8,150 nucleotides of DNA, taken from positions 1-8,150 of the forward strand of contig JAFVEJ010000267.1 in the NCBI GenBank assembly GCA_017476085.1, read 5' to 3'. Both the position numbers and the translations under genes were made by a program. This document shows, piece after piece, positions 1 through 3,714 of the stretch. This DNA is from Alphaproteobacteria bacterium (GTDB taxonomy: Bacteria; Pseudomonadota; Alphaproteobacteria; RF32; CAG-977). Each line of letters opens with the position of its first letter. The first letter of the stretch is position 1. The notes beneath the pieces are model-generated. The model saw only the letters and a list, made by a program, of their open reading frames with translations. It was not told where the DNA came from and did no database searches.

Positions 1-242
1 TTATAAAGGGCGGCTTTGAATTCACCGCGGCTTGACAGAAGAATGTCTTTGTCTTTTAACAAATAATCAGGTTTGAGCCGTTCCGGCGTGAAGTGAAGCG
101 CGACTTTGTCAATGATACCGCCGCCGAACACGTCTTTCGGCTGAATGACCTGGCATAATCCGTCCGGCATATCCGGCACGGATCCCCGAAAAGGATAGCC
201 TGCGCGGATTTCGGCAATGTCGCAAAGTTGAGTCAATGTCAT
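1..242 (-). CDS. Type I restriction specificity (HsdS-like) protein, 5' part only
   Basis: The open frame enters from the left window edge, so only about 80 N-terminal codons are visible. They read as the start of a target-recognition domain of a type I restriction-modification S subunit: an opening TQLCDIAEIRAGYPFRG block, then IQPKDV, then DILLSSRGEFKAALY. This is the family's usual order (IAEIRxGxPFR, IQxxDV, DxLxSSRG). S subunits choose the DNA sequence that the partner methylase and nuclease recognise; no partner gene is visible here. The start is uncertain. The Shine-Dalgarno GGAGGT directly abuts the ATG at 242, while a TTG two codons later (236) sits at normal spacing. The gene lies near a tRNA-Leu and an excisionase-like frame, which fits an accessory island. 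A solitary S-like protein, or the DNA-recognition part of a fused enzyme, are alternatives. The family call is fairly firm; the system it serves is unknown. Confidence 0.75.
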   Translation of the reverse strand, partial: MTLTQLCDIAEIRAGYPFRGSVPDMPDGLCQVIQPKDVFGGGIIDKVALHFTPERLKPDYLLKDKDILLSSRGEFKAALY

Positions 243-248
243 ACCTCC
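243..248 (-). promoter_or_regulatory. Shine-Dalgarno GGAGGT that favours a TTG start
   Basis: GGAGGT on the minus strand ends immediately before the ATG at 242-240, leaving no spacer. The in-frame TTG at 236-234 is 6 nt away, the usual distance. On spacing alone the TTG is the better start for the S subunit-like gene, and the ATG would then be untranslated leader. Confidence 0.5.
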
Positions 249-260
249 ATATCTTTGGGT

Positions 261-290
261 ATGGTAGCAAAGGAGGTTGTTTTTTTGCAA
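261..290 (-). promoter_or_regulatory. Candidate sigma70-type promoter for the HsdS-like gene
   Basis: On the minus strand a -35-like TTGCAA (290-285) and a -10-like TACCAT (266-261) are separated by 18 nt. Each matches the consensus at four of six positions. Transcription would begin near 254, giving a very short leader that still includes the GGAGGT. The boxes are weak and this is a prediction from position and spacing. Confidence 0.4.
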
Positions 291-437
291 TAGAAAAAGA
301 ATGCTGAATTTATTTTTGTGGCGGACGGCGATAATCCTTGTTATGCTTATGCGTATAAATTACATCGGCAATCAGAGAATAACAACTTTAAAACGGCTGA
401 TTTTTAAAACTGCCTTTTGGTAATACAAAACAGCCCC

Positions 438-472
438 AAAAAAAACGGAGGGAAAAGCCCCTCCGTTTTTTT
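438..472 (-). terminator. Rho-independent terminator, strong and symmetrical
   Basis: A perfect 7-bp GC-rich stem, CGGAGGG (446-452) with CCCTCCG (459-465), encloses a six-base loop and is flanked by an A run (438-445) and a T run (466-472). It starts about 13 nt past the stop codon of the excisionase-like frame, so on the minus strand it would end that transcript. The flanking A/T runs let it work in both directions. It insulates the HsdS-like gene from upstream transcription. Confidence 0.85.
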
Positions 473-484
473 GTGTTGATAAGA

Positions 485-721
485 TTAGTCCTTGCTACTG
501 TTTTGCAACCGGTTTTCAAGCCGGATATCTAAATCGGCTTTGCGGTATCGGACGACTTTCACCAATTTGACAAACGGCAAGCCGTATCGGTTCGTCATTC
601 TCCAGACGGCAAGCGTGTTGATTTTCACGCCGATATAAACGGCGGTGCCCCAAGGCGGTTTGAGAGGATAGAAAAAGGGAAGGCGGATAAAGCGGGCAAT
701 AAAAAAGCCCTGATTTCTCAA
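485..721 (-). CDS. Excisionase/AlpA-like helix-turn-helix protein, probably decayed
   Basis: The 78-codon frame holds a MerR/excisionase-type (HTH_17-like) DNA-binding domain in its last 55 residues: AVYIGVKINTLAVWRMTNRY, then GLPFVKLVKVVRYRKADLDIRLENR. Relatives read roughly AAxYLGVKxNTLAVWRxTxRYxLPYVKVGRxVRYRxxDLDxFL. Such proteins direct excision by integrases or regulate mobile elements. Several features suggest decay. There is no ATG before the domain, the only upstream start (TTG at 721) lies inside a terminator hairpin, and the family's usual glycine before the VRY segment and the aromatic residue after LD are replaced. The first ~20 residues therefore are probably not translated. No internal stop or clear frameshift is visible, so a working protein from an unusual start (for example ATT near 700) cannot be excluded. 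It sits beside a duplicated tRNA end, which fits an element boundary. Confidence 0.5.
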   Translation of the reverse strand: MRNQGFFIARFIRLPFFYPLKPPWGTAVYIGVKINTLAVWRMTNRYGLPFVKLVKVVRYRKADLDIRLENRLQNSSKD

Positions 722-727
722 GGCTTT
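701..727 (-). terminator. Rho-independent terminator after the duplicated tRNA end
   Basis: On the minus strand AAAGCCTTGA (727-718) pairs with TCAGGGCTTT (713-704) over 10 bp with one G-U pair. The loop is a GAAA tetraloop (717-714), and the U run continues to 701. It lies just downstream of the copied tRNA-Leu 3' end and overlaps the first codons of the excisionase-like frame. Its position relative to the tRNA copy mirrors that of the terminator behind the intact tRNA. Confidence 0.75.
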
Positions 728-728
728 A

Positions 729-752
729 TTTTATGGTGCCCCTGGCCTGAAT
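729..752. repeat. Direct repeat copy 1: duplicated tRNA-Leu 3' end (att-like)
   Basis: These 24 bp are identical to 911-934, which cover the last 19 bases of the tRNA-Leu gene including its CCA plus five bases beyond it. A perfect copy of a tRNA 3' end near the intact tRNA is the usual footprint of site-specific integration by a tyrosine recombinase. No integrase gene is in the window, so the att assignment is inference. Confidence 0.6.
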
Positions 753-863
753 GGTAATTCCCGCAGGCGGGCCCCTTTCATCTCCGCTTCGCTCCGATTG
801 GCAATTCCCGCAAGCGGGTCCCTTTCATCTCCGCTTCGCTCCGATTCCGAACAGGACTGTCCG
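734..863 (-). pseudogene. Partial tRNA-Leu copy split by tandem repeats
   Basis: Positions 734-752 match the tRNA-Leu acceptor and T-arm 3' part exactly. Positions 848-863 match the adjoining T-arm and variable-arm segment of the intact gene (935-950) at 13 of 16 bases. The two parts are contiguous in the intact tRNA but are separated here by two 47-bp repeats (753-846). No D-arm or anticodon arm is recognisable upstream of 864 on this copy. It looks like a 3' tRNA fragment interrupted in the T loop. The second half is short and contains its own small palindrome (GGACTGTCC), so chance similarity there is possible. Confidence 0.45.
753..846. repeat. Two tandem 47-bp structured repeats
   Basis: The units at 753-799 and 800-846 are head to tail and identical at 44 of 47 bases. 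Each contains an inverted repeat (CCCGC, two bases, GCGGG) and the heptamer GCGAAGC on the minus strand, a sequence known to form an unusually stable mini-hairpin in DNA. One of the three differences lies in the loop of the inverted repeat, so the stem is preserved. Both units end in GATT, resembling the GAAT at the break in the tRNA copy. I do not recognise the family; a small REP-like or palindromic insertion element is possible. Confidence 0.8.
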
Positions 864-885
864 CTTCAGATACAGAAACAACCAT

Positions 886-907
886 AAAAAAACACCCCGA
901 AGGGTGT
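886..907 (-). terminator. Rho-independent terminator of tRNA-Leu
   Basis: On the minus strand ACACCC (907-902), a TTCG tetraloop (901-898) and GGGTGT (897-892) form a 6-bp stem followed by a T run (892-886). It begins 8 nt past the CCA end of the tRNA and is the natural end of its transcript. The opposite strand also carries a T run (909-914), so it may act in both directions. Confidence 0.85.
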
Positions 908-910
908 CTT

Positions 911-934
911 TTTTATGGTGCCCCTGGCCTGAAT
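911..934. repeat. Direct repeat copy 2: 3' end of the intact tRNA-Leu
   Basis: This is the partner of the identical 24 bp at 729-752, offset by 182 bp. It spans the tRNA 3' end (916-934) and five downstream bases (911-915). Either an element lay between the copies and has shrunk to the 182-bp unit, or copy 1 marks the edge of a larger element to the left. Confidence 0.6.
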
Positions 935-1002
935 CGAACAGGCACGTCCGAAAGGACAACAGATTTTGAGTCTGTCGCGTCTACCAGTTCCGCCACAGGG
1001 GC
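916..1002 (-). tRNA. tRNA-Leu (anticodon CAA), with encoded CCA
   Basis: The 87-nt gene folds completely. The acceptor stem is GCCCCTG/CAGGGGC, and the D arm has a GCG/CGC stem with a GG-containing loop. The anticodon stem is ACAGA/TCTGT around CTCAAAA, giving anticodon CAA at 968-966. A long variable arm (GTCC/GGAC stem), typical of leucine tRNAs, is followed by the T arm GCCTG-TTCGATT-CAGGC, discriminator A and genome-encoded CCA. It decodes UUG. The gene has a strong promoter upstream and its own terminator downstream, so it is probably a single-gene transcript. Its 3' end is duplicated at 729-752, which suggests use as an integration site. Confidence 0.97.
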
Positions 1003-1018
1003 TCTCAAAACAAAATGA

Positions 1019-1046
1019 AATATAGCCGATTTTTTTGATCTGTCAA
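1019..1046 (-). promoter_or_regulatory. Promoter of tRNA-Leu
   Basis: On the minus strand a perfect TTGACA -35 box (1046-1041) and TATATT -10 box (1024-1019) are separated by 16 nt. The -10 box ends 16 nt before the mature tRNA 5' end at 1002, leaving a short 5' leader for RNase P to remove. It is the closest match to the sigma70 consensus in the window. Confidence 0.8.
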
Positions 1047-1096
1047 TCGTAAAATAACGTATTTTCAAAAAAATAATTAATTTCTCCTTTTTGTTA

Positions 1097-1124
1097 TTGT
1101 CTTTGGTCGTTTGTATGGGATAAA
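1097..1124 (+). promoter_or_regulatory. Weak candidate promoter for the YgjV-like gene
   Basis: TTGTCT (1097-1102) and GATAAA (1119-1124) are spaced by 16 nt. Transcription would begin near 1131, downstream of the first base of the possible GTG start at 1130. That agrees with translation from the ATG at 1160. Both boxes are poor matches. Confidence 0.3.
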
Positions 1125-1159
1125 ACAGCGTGAAAATTGTTTTTTTACAGGATACGGCA

Positions 1160-1708
1160 ATGATTTTTTGGGGCTATTTTTTCACGATAATCAATTATGT
1201 TTGTTTTTGCACCAGCCGTTTTATGAAAACAAAGCAACAGATGTTGCTGCTTGATTTGATGGCAAAAATTTTTACGATTTTAGGGTTGTATTGTCTGGGG
1301 TCAATGACGGGCGTATGGGCTTTTGTGCTGATGTTTATCTGGCTGATCGTCGCCAATATCAAAGAAAAATACAATAAAAAGTGGCTGCCTGCCTTTATTC
1401 TGTTTCAGATTTTATATTTCGTCATTTTATTTTACACCTATGTTGACATTTCCTCCTTTTTGGTTTTCCTGAGCGCGTCGATATATTTATACTGCACCTG
1501 GTGGCTTCCGCCTCAGCAAATAAGGGTGATCGGAGGCTTTAACAGTTTTCTTTATCTGGCTTATCAAATTTGCATCAAAAATTGGGCGGGATTGATTGAA
1601 ATTTTTGTGATTATCAGCAATTTTGCCGCTTTCTTTAAAAATAAAGAAAAAAAATCAGGCGAAGCTGCTGAAACTTCGCCTAATAAGAAAAGCGTGACTG
1701 CCGATTAA
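1160..1708 (+). CDS. YgjV-like (Imp-YgjV) multi-pass inner membrane protein
   Basis: The 182-residue protein is almost entirely hydrophobic, with about six membrane segments (roughly residues 1-19, 30-47, 51-67, 75-93, 97-114 and 142-160) and a charged cytosolic-type tail of about 20 residues. Size, segment pattern and features such as the early RFMKTKQQMLLLDLMAK stretch and the N-x-F-LYLAYQI segment resemble the YgjV family of bacterial inner membrane proteins, whose function is unknown. The frame extends to a GTG at 1130. I chose the ATG at 1160 because AGGA (1149-1152) lies 7 nt before it and the membrane segment then starts at the N-terminus. The gene converges on parE and the stop codons overlap. 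The last codons also encode the parE terminator hairpin. The membrane call is firm; the family assignment is moderate. Confidence 0.72.
   Translation: MIFWGYFFTIINYVCFCTSRFMKTKQQMLLLDLMAKIFTILGLYCLGSMTGVWAFVLMFIWLIVANIKEKYNKKWLPAFILFQILYFVILFYTYVDISSFLVFLSASIYLYCTWWLPPQQIRVIGGFNSFLYLAYQICIKNWAGLIEIFVIISNFAAFFKNKEKKSGEAAETSPNKKSVTAD
1647..1681 (-). terminator. parE terminator embedded in the YgjV-like coding sequence
   Basis: On the minus strand AGGCGAAG (1681-1674) pairs perfectly with CTTCGCCT (1664-1657) across a 9-nt loop, followed by GA and a run of eight T (1654-1647). It starts 24 nt past the parE stop codon and is a textbook intrinsic terminator for parE. On the plus strand the same bases encode residues 163-174 of the YgjV-like protein's hydrophilic tail. 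No T run follows the hairpin in the plus direction. Confidence 0.85.
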
Positions 1709-3699
1709 ATATCCAGGTCTTCCAAAAACTTCGCGTGTTCCTGAATGTATTGGAAACGCAGTTCCGGTTTCGATCCCATCAGCTGTTCCACTAAATCCGC
1801 CGTCATCTGAAATTCGTTCTGATCTTCTTCACGGCGGGGATCGGGAATTAAGACGCGCAATAACAACCGTTTTTCAGGAGCCATAGTCGTTTCTTTCAGC
1901 TGAGAAGGCGGCATTTCTCCTAAACCTTTAAATCGGCTGATTTCGATTTTTTGTGCATTCTTGAATTCTTTTTTGATGATTCTGTCCTTGTCCGCATCGT
2001 CGATCGCGTAAAAAACTTTGCTGCCGTATGCCAGACGGTACAGAGGAGGCACAGCCAGATACAGATGCCCTTTCTGGATCAGTTTCGGCATTTCGCGGTA
2101 GAAGAACGTCATCAACAATGATGCAATGTGAGCGCCGTCCACGTCCGCATCGGTCATCACGATGATCTTTTCGTAGCGCAAAGCGTTTTCATCGTACTTT
2201 TCACGCCGTCCGCAGCCCAAAGCTTCCGTGATATTGCTGATTTCCTCGCTGGCAAAGATTTTTTCTTCCGAAGCGCTGGCGACGTTCAGGATTTTACCTC
2301 TGATCGGCAGAATAGCCTGTGTTTCACGGTTCCTTGCCTGTTTTGCCGAACCGCCCGCGGAATCTCCTTCAACAATGAAGATTTCCGTGCCATGCGAAGA
2401 TGTTCTGGAGCAATCCGCCAATTTTCCGGGTAGGCGCAAACGTTTGGTCGCCGAAGCCCGAGCCGTGTCATTCTGTTTCTTTTTGCGTTGGCGTTCTGCC
2501 GAACGTTCAAGAATGTGCGTCAACAGCGCCGTAGCGTTTTTGGTATCTCCGGACAGCCAATGATCAAAAGGATCTTTTATGGCCGTATCAACCAGACGTG
2601 TTGCTTCCGGCGAGCCGAGTTTTTCCTTTGTCTGACCTTGGAATTGAGGGTCTTTCATAAACAAGGAAAGCATAATCGCCGCCGAACCGATCACGTCTTC
2701 CGTCGTTATCTCGGCGCTTTTCCTGTTCCCGAGCATTTCCGCATAGCCGCGCAGACTGCGGGTGAGGGCGGTTCTTAATCCCGTTTCGTGTGTTCCTCCT
2801 TGCGGCGTATTGATCGTATTGCAAAAAGAACTGATGAAACTGGCGTCAGAATCTTCCAGCCAGGTAATCGCCCATTCGATATGGCCTTTGTTGTCCGGCA
2901 GGTCCGCCCGTCCCGCAAAAGGCTTTTGTGTGACGCAGGCTTCTTCTTTTAAGCGGTATTTCAGATAATCTTCCATACCGTTCGGGTATTTCAGAGTTTC
3001 CTCTGTCGGCGTTTTATCTTCTCCGGTTAAAAGAATGGGATCGCATTTCCAGCGAACTTCAACGCCTTTGAACAGGAAAGCTATGGAACGCGCCATACGA
3101 AACAGGATGCTGGGTTTAAAACGCAGACGTTCCCCGAAAATTTCCGTGTCCGGTTTGAAGATGACCGTTGTTCCGCGACGGTTGGCAACCGCACCGACCT
3201 TTTCCAGAGGAGTTGTCGGTACGCCGCGGGAATATTCCTGTTTCCAAATGCATTTGTCGCGGGCGACTTCTACAGTCATAGATGAGGATAAAGCATTGAC
3301 AACAGCCATACCGACGCCGTGCAAGCCGCCGGATACCGTATAGGCTTTGCCGCTGAATTTACCGCCGGAATGCAGCGAAGTCATAATGACTTCCAAAGCT
3401 GATTTTTCCGGATATTTCGGATGAGGATCAACAGGAATGCCGCGCCCGTTGTCTTTGACTCGCAAAGACCCGTCCGCATTCATTTCCATTTCAATGACGC
3501 TGGCATAACCGGCAACGGCTTCGTCCATCGCGTTGTCTAAAATTTCCGCAGCCAAATGATGAAAAGAGGATTCGTCCGTTCCGCCGATATACATGCCGGG
3601 ACGGCGGCGGACGGGTTCCAATCCTTCCAGAATTTCAATATCTTTTGCGGAATATTCGTTTGAAGGTTGAACAGTGGATTTATTAAATAAGTCAGACAT
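1705..3699 (-). CDS. parE: DNA topoisomerase IV subunit B (ParE)
   Basis: The 664-residue protein is the ATPase subunit of topoisomerase IV, which with ParC decatenates daughter chromosomes and relaxes supercoils. The GHKL ATPase domain has the catalytic glutamate E52 and Mg-binding N56 in AEILDNAMDEA, DNGRGIPV at 83-90 and the nucleotide lid GGLHGVG at 124-130. The transducer domain carries the QTK loop at 356-358. The TOPRIM domain has FIVEGDSAGG (E444) and MTDADVDG (D517, D519). The C-terminal block SRFKGLGEM follows at 588-596. GyrB is the alternative, but the length, the ALGCG stretch and the ending in FQYIQEHAKFLEDLDI fit ParE of alphaproteobacteria. The start ATG lies 15 nt after the stop of the DUF2207-like gene with only a weak AAGAA ribosome site, which suggests an operon with translational coupling. 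Its terminator lies at 1647-1681. Confidence 0.96.
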   Translation of the reverse strand: MSDLFNKSTVQPSNEYSAKDIEILEGLEPVRRRPGMYIGGTDESSFHHLAAEILDNAMDEAVAGYASVIEMEMNADGSLRVKDNGRGIPVDPHPKYPEKSALEVIMTSLHSGGKFSGKAYTVSGGLHGVGMAVVNALSSSMTVEVARDKCIWKQEYSRGVPTTPLEKVGAVANRRGTTVIFKPDTEIFGERLRFKPSILFRMARSIAFLFKGVEVRWKCDPILLTGEDKTPTEETLKYPNGMEDYLKYRLKEEACVTQKPFAGRADLPDNKGHIEWAITWLEDSDASFISSFCNTINTPQGGTHETGLRTALTRSLRGYAEMLGNRKSAEITTEDVIGSAAIMLSLFMKDPQFQGQTKEKLGSPEATRLVDTAIKDPFDHWLSGDTKNATALLTHILERSAERQRKKKQNDTARASATKRLRLPGKLADCSRTSSHGTEIFIVEGDSAGGSAKQARNRETQAILPIRGKILNVASASEEKIFASEEISNITEALGCGRREKYDENALRYEKIIVMTDADVDGAHIASLLMTFFYREMPKLIQKGHLYLAVPPLYRLAYGSKVFYAIDDADKDRIIKKEFKNAQKIEISRFKGLGEMPPSQLKETTMAPEKRLLLRVLIPDPRREEDQNEFQMTADLVEQLMGSKPELRFQYIQEHAKFLEDLDI

Positions 3700-3714
3700 A
3701 GGCGTTCTATTCTT

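Noticed and set aside
731..828. Two 16-residue minus-strand mini-ORFs (828-778 and 781-731), both starting MKG(T/A)RLRELP and overlapping by ATGA.
   Set aside because: They follow from the 47-bp repetition. The GGAG touches each ATG with no spacer, and the second runs into the tRNA 3' end, so translation is unlikely.
753..846. Tandem repeats as a CRISPR array.
   Set aside because: The units are head to tail with no spacers, only two copies, and no cas genes are present.
751..969. Plus-strand open frame of 72 codons.
   Set aside because: It is made of the tandem repeats, a terminator and the antisense of tRNA-Leu; its C-terminal WPESNRH stretch is simply translated tRNA.
1130..1159. GTG start at 1130 for the YgjV-like gene.
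   Set aside because: No good ribosome site; the ATG at 1160 has AGGA at 7 nt and starts directly with the membrane segment.
2128..3343. Several open frames of 68-111 codons opposite and inside parE.
   Set aside because: They lie wholly within parE, show no family resemblance and no ribosome sites, and are shadows of its codon pattern.
1705..3699. GyrB instead of ParE.
   Set aside because: The TOPRIM-adjacent ALGCG segment, the length of 664 residues without a GyrB-type insert, and the C-terminal ending favour ParE.
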